From: Phoronis ovalis
Lineage: Eukaryota > Phoronida > Phoronidae
Length of the DNA: 18,718 bases
Assembly (NCBI GenBank): GCA_028565635.1
Contig: JAOXYB010017420.1
Location: 1-18,718, forward strand
Direction of reading: 5' to 3'
Part shown: piece by piece, positions 10,601 to 18,520 of the stretch
How positions within the stretch are numbered: position 1 is the stretch's first letter
Layout of the letters: the number at the start of each line of letters is the position of its first letter
Translations under genes and position numbers: made by a program
Notes under the pieces: model-generated
What the model was told of the DNA's origin: nothing
Seen by the model: only the letters and a program-made list of their open reading frames with translations
Database searches by the model: none

Positions 10601-13600
10601 CTGTATTCCAGAGATATTATGATCTGATTAAACATCAGAAGAAAGTCTGTTACCAAAATGAGGATATTCCATTACCATTTAATAAAGATGATGACTCCAT
10701 GTCTTCGTTCAGTGGTGAAATGGGGAATCATAATGAGGTAAGAGAGAAGGACAGAGAGTCAGAAAAGTCAACAGAAAAGAAAGAAGAAAGTAATAAAAAG
10801 AGCTACGAATGTGATAAATGTCAGTCCACTTTTCACAACTTTGATTTATGGCGAGAACATCAAAACATCCACATGATGAACCCAGGTTTATTCCCAAATT
10901 TTGCACCAGACAGCGCTTTCGCTTTACTACAGAGTGTTGCACAGCACCATGCAACCAATGAAAAAAATTCACCAATGAAGCGACCACTATCTGGATCTGA
11001 GGATGAAGATGATAAAGATGATCTTTCCCTTTGTGGGAAACGCTTGCGCACAACAATTCTGCCAGAGCAGTTAGACTACTTGTACCAGAAATATCAGGAT
11101 GATTCCAATCCCAGTCGTAAGCAGCTAGAAAAGATATCTAATGATGTCAGCTTAAAGAAACGTGTTGTTCAGGTTTGGTTTCAAAACACCCGAGCTCGTG
11201 AACGCAAAGGGCAGTTTCGTGCTCATATCCAGTTAATACATAAAAGGTGTCCTTTTTGCCGAGCTTTGTTCCGTAATCGTTCAGCGTTTGAATCCCATTT
11301 GGCAATGAAACACTCAGAAGAAATGGCCAAAGGCGATGTTAACATTGATAGTATTCCAGATGCTTCTCAAGATGATGTGTCCTCTCCCACGGATAGTTCT
11401 CCTACAGCTGCAGCTATGGATATGAATAAATTAATGGCTCAATATGCCATGCAGCCATTTTTACCATTTATGGCTCCTGTTCCTGAAATGAATGACCCAA
11501 TGCAAGAACAAATGAAAAAGATGTATGAAGAATCCTTGAAGAAGTACATGGCAGAACTAAGTGGTGGTAAAGCACATCCAGTCACCTCACCTGAGAAAAG
11601 TAAGTCAAGTAGTAAGGTAGATAAGCCTTCCACATCTTCATCAAGCCGACCTTTTGAGGTTCCGCTAGATTTGAGCAAACCTGTTCAAATCAAGACTGAT
11701 CCTGATGATAAAGTGGCATATGGTCCAAAAACTGACATAAGTGAAAAAAGCATGGATGAAATGAATTCTTCCAAAAGTTTTGATGATTCCCGTTCTGATA
11801 GCTGCTCTGAGGGTGACAGTAATTTAACTAGTAGTCCCACATCACCTGGAGGATCCCATCGTCTTCCATCAAAGCGTTATCGTACTCAAATGACAAATCT
11901 TCAGATTAAAATTATGAAATATATTTTCCAAGATTATAAGACACCTACCATGGGTGAATGTGAAATGCTTGGCAAAGAGATTGGCCTACAAAAACGTGTT
12001 GTGCAAGTATGGTTTCAAAATGCTCGGGCTAAAGAAAAGAAAGCAAAATTGGTCTATCAAAAAACATTTGGCTCAGAACCCGAATCTCCAGGTCTTCCAG
12101 AAGAGTGCAGACTCTGTAAATTTGCTTTTTCTCACCGTTACACTATACAAGATCATGTATTTACATCAAAGCATGTTGCAGCCGTGAGGAGGTTTGTAAA
12201 GTCCCAAGGTGCAAATGATGACATTTGTACACCAGGTGATACTAGAAGAAATGTACAATTAGAACAGTTGGAAGCACAAAAAGGTTGGGAGCAGACAACC
12301 TTGGCCACACATCCACATCTGGCACAACTTCATGCTATTGGATTACAGGCTCAAGCTAAGTCTGGTGAGTGTTTCTGGTATAACTCTATTGTTTTCAGTT
12401 TGCAGCGATTTGTTTGTCACATCATAAATTTTGCAAATATGCTAGTGTCTTATTAAGATGACATCTTAACACACCTATGTATACATATTTTTCAAAGGAA
12501 ATAGTTGTCATTCACAAAGATTCTTAAGTAAATTCGACCTATATTTGACAGCTGCCAGTGGGGAAAAATGACTGACTTCTAAAATTTATGTTAGTTTAGA
12601 GAATTGTTTTATTTTCAAAATTGTACATTTTTTTCTAGGTTCCTGATGAAGTTACATTATATGGTATATCAATTTGTATTTTTAATTATTATAAGTTTTG
12701 CAAATTCTGTATTTCTCAGGTGATAAAGCTTCACAGAGAGAAGAAAAACATGAACAAAGCAAAAATGACAAGAGGGACAACCAAGGTACATTAAATACAA
12801 AGTATTCAAAATATCAATAAAAAAAACTAATCCATGCAGCTAAATGTTAGTGTTCATTTAGTATATTTTTCAAAAAACTTAGTGTTTATTCAATTTTTTT
12901 TAACTTACTTTTTTCTTTTATTAAAATTTGTTTAAGTACACTCTCGCTATCCAGTTTTATGCATGTCAATGGGCATGATAAAAATATATTTTGAGGTCTA
13001 TGCTACCTTATGGACTACAATGAATGTTTTGAAAGAAGGAAATAAACAACTAAAGTCCATACATGTCTGTTTTAGAGCAAAATATAATGTACAATCATGC
13101 TAAAATGATTTTTTTTCTTACAGTAAAGAAAGAAAGTAGTTCTGCAGAAAGTGGCTTTAACCCACAGATGATGTCACCATTTGCTGGCATGCTTCCTGGT
13201 ATGGATCCTACAGCTATGGCTATGATGCCATACATGTATCCTGGAATGCCTGGATTCTTTCCTGCAATGGGTATGCCTTTTATGCAGCCAGGAATGTTTC
13301 CTGGTAAGTGACTGCTGGTGGAATTTTATGTGCATCATATACTGTTAGCAGACCGGGATTTAAATTCAGTTGTCTAAGTAAAGTTCATATATATTGCATA
13401 CATTTTTTGTACACTTGATAGTTTGAATGAGGACATGCACAAATTGAGTTATATATGAAGTACCCGTGTTCATTGTATCAAACCATGCAGGCACTGATTG
13501 ACAGAAGTAACTATTGTTTACTGTGTCATAATGTAACTGAATCAAAAAAATGTCGACTGGCACCAGAAGTAAAAGAACTTCACAATATTGTATTACAGAA

Positions 13601-14822
13601 AGTTTACTGGTAAATCCACTGGCTTTGTACTCAGGTATATATCTATTTGTCTCATGCTGTTATGTGTGGCATGTGGATACTTCAGTTTAGTGTTGGGTGT
13701 GCTAAACAGGCAAAGAAAATTTACTCCCAAAATCTTTCGGTACATGTTGGCACTTATAATTAATATGCTGTTCTCATTGTCGATTTCTTCATCACAGCTG
13801 AAAACTAGGTGTTTTACCTAATTAATCATGACTAAAACAAACTTGTATCTGTATGTATTTGGTTATTTGTTTATTTTGGTTGTATGTAGCTGAAGCTGGT
13901 TCTTTTCATGTTGTTTTTTTTTGTGTTGCGTTTTCTAATTTACTGGCTTGGAGTCGTATTTTCTTTGCTTGCAAATGTGCGATGTTTAGTTAAGCTTGTG
14001 CACGATTCCGTTAGCTGATTACCTGTGTGGGTAGTTAGTTATCTTGTCGGTGCTGAAGATTGTGTTCATTTTTGTGCTGCGCTTTGTGGTCATTACTTGT
14101 CATGTGATAAAAGTTGTTACTATAAATGAGAAATTATATTTATTCCTGTGTTTTCAAAGGAAGCTATCAATATCATTGATCAGCTTTTTGAAGTTAAATT
14201 CTAGTGCATCTACATGGTTTCATAAATCTTTGTTAGGCAAGTTCAGCTTTTGTATGTAATGATACAGCAATTTAGCACTATGTAATAGTGTTTTTCTTAA
14301 TTATTTACAGGTGCAGAAAATATGTTTGCGTATGACCCTTCAACCTTTGGAACTCCATTAACATTACTACAGATTCCACAACAAGCAATCAAAGATGTAA
14401 TGATCAAAATGAGTCAGGCTGATGCTATGGTTGCGCAATACACCCAAGATTCAAAATCGTTGTCGGAATTAAAAAAGATTGTAAGTGAAAAGGATTACAA
14501 ATGTGCTGCAGAGAACACTGTCGATGTTGGTTACGTATGCAAAAAGTGTACAATGGTCTTCCCAGTTAAAGAGGCTTGTACAACTCATCAGAAAACACAA
14601 TGTTACTCTGGAAAGAATACACCTGATTCGAAATCAGTCGTCAAGTTGGAACAGATTCAATACAAGTGCAGTGCGTGTAGTGAAAATTTTAATACTTTGC
14701 AGGAGTATAAAGTACACTGTAGTCTTGATGTACATAAGTCAAGAGTGACTAAACATAACGGCCAAGCACCACCCAGTAGCAGTTTTGATGAACCACCTGT
14801 TAAACGTACAAAAGTTGAATAA
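4535..14822 (+). CDS. ZFHX3/4 (zfh2): ZFHX3/ZFHX4-type zinc finger homeobox transcription factor, 5'-partial, six exons
   Basis: Joined exons 4535-4612, 6931-7263, 7538-12364, 12720-12785, 13124-13303 and 14311-14822 give 1997 codons, open at the 5' end and stopping at TAA 14820-14822. In order the product has 2 fingers, 9 fingers, homeodomains HD1 and HD2, 2 fingers, HD3, 1 finger, HD4, 1 finger, a Met/Pro-rich spacer and 2 C-terminal fingers. From family knowledge this order is diagnostic of ZFHX3/ZFHX4, nuclear DNA-binding regulators of neuronal and muscle differentiation. The vertebrate proteins are about 3,600-3,700 residues long, so roughly the N-terminal 40% lies upstream of the window. 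All splice sites are GT-AG and all five junctions are phase 1. Vertebrate ZFHX2/3/4 are paralogues, so an invertebrate copy would be co-orthologous to all of them; the exact symbol is a convention. Family assignment is near certain; the first small exon is the least secure part. Confidence 0.95.
4613..6930 (+). other. Intron of 2318 nt
   Basis: The donor GTATGT and acceptor TTCTTTCTAG bound it. It is AT-rich with a 13-T run at 5571-5583 and a dense homeodomain-site cluster at 6130-6620. An additional small phase 1-1 exon inside cannot be excluded, since the flanking phases would still match, but none is evident. Confidence 0.85.
6130..6620. promoter_or_regulatory. Cluster of nine TAATTA homeodomain sites
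   Basis: TAATTA starts at 6134, 6171, 6184, 6272, 6423, 6535, 6569, 6586 and 6614. A 15-mer, GTTTTAATTATACAT, occurs identically at 6130-6144 and 6419-6433. TAATTA is the classic palindromic Q50 homeodomain site. This looks like an intronic cis-regulatory element, but AT-richness inflates the count. Confidence 0.4.
6931..7263 (+). CDS. ZFHX3/4 (zfh2): Exon encoding two C2H2 fingers
   Basis: The acceptor TTTCTTTCTAG ends at 6930 and the donor G|GTAAGA begins at 7264. The 111-residue segment holds two C2H2 fingers with C-x2-C-x12-H-x4-H spacing, at 6954-7019 (CPYC to SQH) and 7041-7106 (CPLC to AAH). A Ser/Pro-rich stretch follows (STISPSHK, SSPLLTPESDKEE), then an acidic tail (MDSDDDD) that continues across the splice into the next exon. 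An upstream in-frame ATG at 6855 lies in intron sequence and is not taken as a start, because a good acceptor separates it from the finger region. The exon is 333 nt, phase 1 at both ends, so it is skippable in frame. Confidence 0.93.
7264..7537 (+). other. Intron of 274 nt
   Basis: Bounded by GTAAGA and TTTTGTAG. AT-rich, no coding content or notable motif seen. Confidence 0.92.
7538..12364 (+). CDS. ZFHX3/4 (zfh2): Giant exon encoding 13 fingers and all four homeodomains
   Basis: The acceptor TTTTGTAG ends at 7537 and the donor CTG|GTGAGT begins at 12365. The 4827-nt exon encodes about 1609 residues. Fingers lie at 7576-7644, 7684-7757, 7807-7869, 7882-7947, 8221-8289, 8353-8421, 8608-8676, 8959-9024 (C2HC), 9268-9333, 10585-10650 (C2HC), 10810-10872, 11248-11313 and 12106-12174. 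Homeodomains lie at 9775-9954, 10339-10518, 11035-11214 and 11869-12048. Linkers are Ser/Thr/Pro-rich. A poly-Q/poly-A run precedes HD1, Met/Pro-rich patches lie before HD1 and HD4, and a PLDLSKP motif sits at 11662-11682. Placing all homeodomains in one very large exon fits my recollection of vertebrate ZFHX3/4. Reading runs on into the intron to a stop at 12456, but the strong donor and matching phase of the next exon favour splicing. Confidence 0.97.
7576..9333 (+). other. Block of nine zinc fingers upstream of HD1
   Basis: Nine fingers. Four are closely spaced (7576-7947); the second has a C-x4-C knuckle and the third an H-x3-H end. Three more (8221-8289, 8353-8421, 8608-8676) share the pattern YKC-x2-C and H-x5-H, the long His spacing typical of RNA- or protein-binding fingers of the U1-C/Jaz type. 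The eighth (8959-9024) ends in Cys (C2HC), and the ninth is at 9268-9333. The first finger's opening Cys lies upstream of the Met at 7582, confirming that this Met is not a start. Confidence 0.93.
9715..9771 (+). repeat. Poly-Gln/poly-Ala tract before HD1
   Basis: The coding sequence reads AVAAAQQQQLQQQAAAAAAG just before HD1. The Gln codons are mixed CAA/CAG and the Ala codons are mixed, so it is not a pure trinucleotide repeat. It is probably a flexible low-complexity spacer. Confidence 0.9.
9775..9954 (+). other. Homeodomain 1 (atypical, Arg50)
   Basis: Sixty residues from KRARTRINDDQ to ERQRNK (residues 883-942 of the reconstructed partial protein). Standard numbering places Trp48, Phe49, Arg50 and Asn51. 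Asn51, the near-invariant adenine contact, is kept. Position 50 is Arg, not the Gln of the other three homeodomains, and position 53 is Leu, not the usual Arg. The segment [20 protein letters not shown] is, from memory, nearly the same in vertebrate ZFHX3/4, so this is a family trait and not a sequencing error. Confidence 0.97.
10339..10518 (+). other. Homeodomain 2
   Basis: Sixty residues starting RRANRTRFTDFQ (residues 1071-1130). The recognition helix reads VVWFQNARQKARK with Trp48, Gln50, Asn51 and Arg53, the canonical set expected to bind TAAT-core DNA. An YPKDDD turn precedes helix 2, as in ZFHX family HD2. Confidence 0.97.
11035..11214 (+). other. Homeodomain 3 with closely linked C2H2 finger
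   Basis: Sixty residues starting GKRLRTTILPEQ (residues 1303-1362). Helix 3 is VVQVWFQNTRARERKGQ with Gln50, Asn51 and Arg53. A C2H2 finger (CPFCRALF, 11248-11313) begins only 11 residues after it. This tight homeodomain-finger unit is a known hallmark of ZFHX3/4. Confidence 0.97.
11662..11682 (+). other. CtBP-binding-type motif PLDLSKP
   Basis: The residues PLDLSKP lie between HD3 and HD4 in a Ser/Pro/Lys-rich linker. PxDLS is the established docking motif for the CtBP co-repressor, as in ZEB1. An IKTD SUMO-like motif follows at 11689-11700. Function is inferred from the motif alone. Confidence 0.75.
11869..12048 (+). other. Homeodomain 4
   Basis: Sixty residues starting SKRYRTQMTNLQ (residues 1581-1640). 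Helix 3 is VVQVWFQNARAKEKK with Gln50, Asn51 and Arg53. A C2H2 finger follows at 12106-12174 (CRLCKFAF, H-x5-H). HD4 and this finger match the ZFHX3/4 C-terminal arrangement. Confidence 0.97.
12365..12719 (+). other. Intron of 355 nt
   Basis: Bounded by GTGAGT and TTTCTCAG. The upstream reading frame stays open into it to a stop ending at 12456, so retention would give an alternative C-terminus after HD4. Confidence 0.88.
12720..12785 (+). CDS. ZFHX3/4 (zfh2): Lys/Glu-rich micro-exon (66 nt)
   Basis: The acceptor ATTTCTCAG ends at 12719 and the donor AAG|GTACAT begins at 12786. It encodes GDKASQREEKHEQSKNDKRDN and one further Gln, a charged, probably disordered linker. The first codon (Gly) is split with the previous exon and the last base forms Val with the next. 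Both ends are phase 1 and the length is a multiple of three, so this is a good cassette-exon candidate. The donor is the weakest of the five. Confidence 0.82.
12786..13123 (+). other. Intron of 338 nt
   Basis: Bounded by GTACAT and TTCTTACAG. The donor is weak relative to its neighbours. Nothing else seen. Confidence 0.82.
13124..13303 (+). CDS. ZFHX3/4 (zfh2): Met/Pro-rich exon (180 nt)
   Basis: The acceptor has a long T run ending CTTACAG at 13123, and the donor CTG|GTAAGT begins at 13304. The encoded 60 residues start VKKESSSAESGFNPQ and then become a Met/Pro/Gly/Phe-rich stretch with 13 Met and 11 Pro, e.g. MAMMPYMYPGMPGFF. The VKKE SUMO consensus is created across the splice junction. 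An upstream ATG at 13063 is intronic. There is no finger or homeodomain; a transactivation or condensate-type low-complexity role is possible but not shown. Confidence 0.9.
13304..14310 (+). other. Intron of 1007 nt
   Basis: Bounded by GTAAGT and TTATTTACAG. It has a T/GT-rich middle (13840-14100). The short ORFs at 13588-13821 and 14044-14259 show no domains and are not called. Confidence 0.9.
14311..14822 (+). CDS. ZFHX3/4 (zfh2): Last coding exon with two C-terminal fingers
   Basis: The acceptor ATTATTTACAG ends at 14310. The frame joins in phase 1 (Gly codon) and runs AENMFAYDPSTFG to the TAA at 14820-14822. A helical, Gln/Lys-rich stretch (LLQIPQQAIKDVMIKMSQAD) precedes two fingers: 14538-14603 (CKKC, ending H-x4-C, so C2HC) and 14667-14735 (CSAC, H-x5-H). 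A VKLE SUMO consensus lies between them at 14640-14651. The C-terminus is PPVKRTKVE, a short basic cluster that could act as a nuclear signal. Vertebrate ZFHX3/4 also end with fingers near the C-terminus. Confidence 0.95.
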
Positions 14823-15401
14823 ATATATGTTCTGCTGGGATAAATAATTTTACCATACCTAGAGGAGGCTTGTGTATTGAAAACCTCAGTACTAGAATCT
14901 AAGGTTTTCTGAGCAGAAATTGTGGGCTATAGATTATACATATTATATAAGAAACTGTGATTTTGTACATGTTTTTGTGGAGACGAGTGGATAGTTGAAA
15001 CCGTTGTGGTTACTAAGGTCATTGATGGTCTATGTATATGCTAAACTATGTGTGATACAGGCGCAAATATAATTGATATGCTTTCAAATGTATTAATCTC
15101 TTATAGTATTACAAGACAGTATTGATGCATTTATTTTTGCTTAATGGCACAAATTTAAAAATTATGATAGCAAGTATTTTTCAGTCTGTATTTTATATTG
15201 CTTCCAAATCTTGAAATAGATATACTATGTAACGATATTATTATAGCATTTTCCAGTTGAATATTTTGAAGTAAGTATACCACTTCCAATTTTTCACATA
15301 GAATTAACTATTCATGTTTTTTTTGCTTACATTGTAAAGGTGCAGGTTTTTCTTTATTGGATATGAGAGATTAATTATCAATAATTTGTAGTTTCCTGCT
15401 T

Positions 15402-15409
15402 TGTAAATA
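15402..15409 (+). promoter_or_regulatory. Pumilio-type element TGTAAATA
   Basis: Exact match to the PUF consensus UGUANAUA in the 3'UTR, within CCTGCTTTGTAAATAGT. Closely related sequence recurs at 16240-16262. Confidence 0.5.
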
Positions 15410-16252
15410 GTTAATAATAGATATATGCAAGTATAATGCTCAGTATGATAATGTGCTAGAAATGTGTGGTCTTAATCTTAACCTGTATATTAATGGAAAG
15501 GTTGTTATTTTGTGGTACAGTTTTCTAATATCAACATACAATGGTTTGTCAGCAATTTTTTTTTTGTAGCAACACTGCTACAGAAATTCATAAACTTACA
15601 AAAATTAACGATTTATCATTTTTAGTACTTTTATGTGGATGCTCTAGCATATTGCAGTCATTTTTTTTGGTTTTTAAATAACCAGAGTAGTATACCAGCA
15701 TACTTGTCAACCTTTTCCAATGTAAAAGTGAGATAGATACAAAATGTTTGGTGCATTTTTGTGCAATCATGTGTATTCTTGGAATACTTATTGTATCAGT
15801 GGCAAGTCAATAACTGGGACAGTTTGTTGGCAAGTATGTACCTGGACTATTTTGTATGTAAGCTAACGCTCAAATTAGTTAGGGAAACTGTTTAAACTTG
15901 CCTAAGGGTAGTACAAAATTAAGATAAGAATTGTATAGAATTTGAATTGTGTCAGATGAAAGGTTATAAAGTACTCATCTGTAAGTTTTATTTTGATTGC
16001 GAAATTACTGAAACAAGTTATATCACTGTTATTTTTTGTACATTTTTTTTTTGCATTAACATTGTTTGTAAATTTTTGACATATTGCTAAGCAATATTTA
16101 TATAGATGTGGTATTGGGTCACATTGTGACACCGTATTAATTATTAGGTAATAAGAGAGACTATCGACGAATTGTGATTTTGCATGGCAATGAAATTAGA
16201 ACACATTAACAATGTCTAGTCATCACGATGAGAGAATGCCTGCTTTGTACCT

Positions 16253-16287
16253 TGTAAATAGTGTGATTGTTATCACTCTTGTAAATA
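16253..16287 (+). promoter_or_regulatory. Paired Pumilio-type elements around a hairpin
   Basis: TGTAAATA occurs at 16253-16260 and again at 16280-16287; both lie in an identical 10-mer CTTGTAAATA. Between them GTGAT (16263-16267) pairs with ATCAC (16272-16276) over a TGTT loop. UGUANAUA is the established PUF-protein binding site in mRNA 3'UTRs. Confidence 0.55.
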
Positions 16288-16872
16288 CTGATACATATAC
16301 TTTTGGGTCATTTTGTTATATATTATATACTTCCAGCTTATATTTGTTATTTACTTTACAAAATATACTAATCACTATGAACTAGGACGGATGAGTTATA
16401 TATATTGTACTTATTTTTATAGCTATGTACATTTTTTCATACTCCTACTAGTTGGTTATAGTGTGTCGACTAAAAGTCTTACTTGGACACTAAGTGCCAT
16501 TCCATGTACTGTGTTTGCTAGTCACCAGGTGGCATTCTACATGTTACTATTCTTGGCTCAGTCAATAATGTAAAATGTTGCAGTTAATTTCTAGTATACC
16601 TGGGAATCTAAGACAAATTTTAGTGGCAGGAATGTCTGCTACAGATATCTTTATGTAATCAGTTGATTATTATTTTTCAGTGCAAAGTATGCATTTCCCA
16701 TTTCATCATTTGCACATGAGGAATGTGTATTAGACCAATCTGAAGAAACGGAACATTTTAGATAATGTGTAGAATCAGCAATTTACATTGGGCTTGAACT
16801 AGATATTTTGAGTTCATCTCAGTCAGTTCTGTATGTTTGAGATAATGGCAGCTGGATAATGGTCTGTACAAG

Positions 16873-16878
16873 AATAAA
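16873..16878 (+). terminator. Possible proximal poly(A) signal AATAAA
   Basis: Canonical hexamer in AGAATAAATCACC. The downstream sequence is T-rich but less clearly GT-rich than at the distal site, so this is probably a secondary site. Confidence 0.45.
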
Positions 16879-17018
16879 TCACCATTTTGTATCAAACTGT
16901 GTACACAAAACAGACCGATTTTTTATTTTGACTTCACATGTTACGTCCTGCGGTTTCTTTCGTTTAGTGTCCTGAAATATTGTTAACATTAATATGGCAT
17001 GTAGATGGCTTAGCCTTA

Positions 17019-17024
17019 AATAAA
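17019..17024 (+). terminator. Likely main poly(A) signal AATAAA
   Basis: The AATAAA is followed within about 10-40 nt by TTTGTTGATAC and TTTGTTTTGTATTGTTTTC, a classic downstream GT/T-rich element. This is the strongest 3'-end signal after the stop codon. Confidence 0.7.
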
Positions 17025-17369
17025 GCTACTTTGTTGATACTAATTTGTTTTGTATTGTTTTCTTACATCTCTACATATGCCACAACAACATATATTTGTA
17101 TATTATATATTACATGCATTACATTCAACTCCCTCTTGGTGCCTAATGATTGCAGTTTCTAGCCTTGACCTAACCTCTGCCAAACTGTAGTTGACATTAC
17201 CTGTTGCATGGTGCTCAACTGCTCTTGTTAATTAATTGCTTATACAATAAGACAATTAATTTAGTATAAAAAGTCTCACATGCATCATGTTTATAAAGTA
17301 GTTGTACAGTTATTGCTAGTAACCATTACTCCTTGTAATAGCTAGCTGATAGATATTAGCATCACATAC

Positions 17370-18023
17370 TACAGGATTCCCTCGTATACAAAATAGAAGA
17401 AAGCATTACCAGTACAGCAAGCAAAATCTAATAATAATTGATGTTCCACAGCAGATACCTTAATCAAATTTTCCTAATAACTGGAGACAAAAAAAAAATT
17501 TAGGAAAAAACAGAATCGGTAAAAAATGAGTCGAGATGCAAATTGGTAAAATTCGAAAATCTGGTCTTATTAATTATACTAATAATACTAGTCGGCTCAG
17601 TAATTCTAGTTAAAGGTATCAAATGTTTCAACTATAGGTTAGGCGTAAATTCAAGCGGCTATTTTAGACAATAGCCTATTACTAAACCATAAACACAAAT
17701 GTGTACACCGGGTGTGTACATTGTAGTTGTGCTTACAGTTTTCACTGTGTTCAGTTTATATCAGCAGGATATATATCCATGTAACTAATGAAACGATATT
17801 ATAAACGTGTACAAATCCCCGGGGTCTGTGCAAATAATGTTTCTAACCCCTGCATATTTCTTGTAAAAAAAATTGTGTGGGAGGGAATTTTTACTGATAG
17901 TTTCTATTGCGAAAAAAATGTTTGTAATTTAAAATTATCGCCCATGTTTACATTCTTGCGGCATATTGTGAAAAAAAAAGCAAAAACCAGGATTCCCTGT
18001 AGTGTTGATTAGGGAATCCTCTA
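17370..18023. mobile_element. Weak candidate MITE-like element
   Basis: AGGATTCCCT at 17373-17382 is matched by its reverse complement AGGGAATCCT at 18011-18020. TA dinucleotides lie just outside at 17370-17371 and 18022-18023. A further direct copy at 17989-17998 forms a perfect 10-bp stem with the right copy over a 12-nt loop. There is no transposase. The inverted repeats are very short, so chance or a simple hairpin is possible. Confidence 0.2.
17989..18020. repeat. Perfect 10-bp inverted repeat, 12-nt loop
   Basis: AGGATTCCCT (17989-17998) and AGGGAATCCT (18011-18020) are exact reverse complements. The same 10-mer also occurs at 17373-17382. Confidence 0.85.
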
Positions 18024-18520
18024 GCCTCGTTTTGATTTCGTAACAATGGCGGGTAAACTCTAGTCAAGAAACAGGTGTTGCCTCAAAATTTACATTTTTT
18101 CACAGCTAGCAATTTCGTTATGATTTTGTTGTGGTAAAACATCTTAAGGACACTACTGGGCCAAAGCTGCGACACGTTGGGAATAGATTGTACCTATGGA
18201 GAGCGAATCTGTATAAAAATAGGGCACAAATTGGCTGTTGTACTGCAAATTAACTTGCAGTCGATGTGGCAATTACCGTTTCTGTGCAATTATACGCTTT
18301 TACTTGTTTTGCTGATTCCAGTTATGGCGGATCAGGGAACACCACGTTATACATATGTCAGAAGTCCAGCTGTCCGGGCTCTATATAATAATATTGTTGA
18401 TCAAAATCGGCATAAGAATGATAACCATGAGTATGTGAGTATCACCACTCCTCCCGTAATGTTATCCCGGGGGTATTGTCATTCAAAGTCACTATATATA
18501 TGTGCCGCCCAATAGGCCCC

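Larger units (their letters stand above)
14823..17045 (+). other. 3' untranslated region (about 2.2 kb)
   Basis: AT-rich sequence after the TAA with no supported coding content; the short ORFs on either strand look random. It contains three TGTAAATA (Pumilio-type) octamers, several hairpins, and an early weak ATAAAT. The end is set by the AATAAA at 17019-17024 followed by T/GT-rich sequence. An earlier AATAAA at 16873-16878 could give a shorter form. The exact cleavage site is not visible. Confidence 0.75.

Noticed and set aside
8642-11678. Several minus-strand ORFs of 63-115 codons inside the giant exon
   Set aside because: They are shadows of the conserved plus-strand coding sequence.
13588-14259. 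Two plus-strand ORFs inside the 1007-nt intron
   Set aside because: Hydrophobic, AT/GT-driven composition without domains, and flanked by a clear donor and acceptor of one intron.
15588-16573. Short ORFs on both strands in the 3'UTR
   Set aside because: No domains or coding bias; consistent with random AT-rich sequence.
17788-18012. 74-codon ORF downstream of the gene
   Set aside because: No recognisable motif; it overlaps the inverted-repeat stem and A-runs, so probably not coding.
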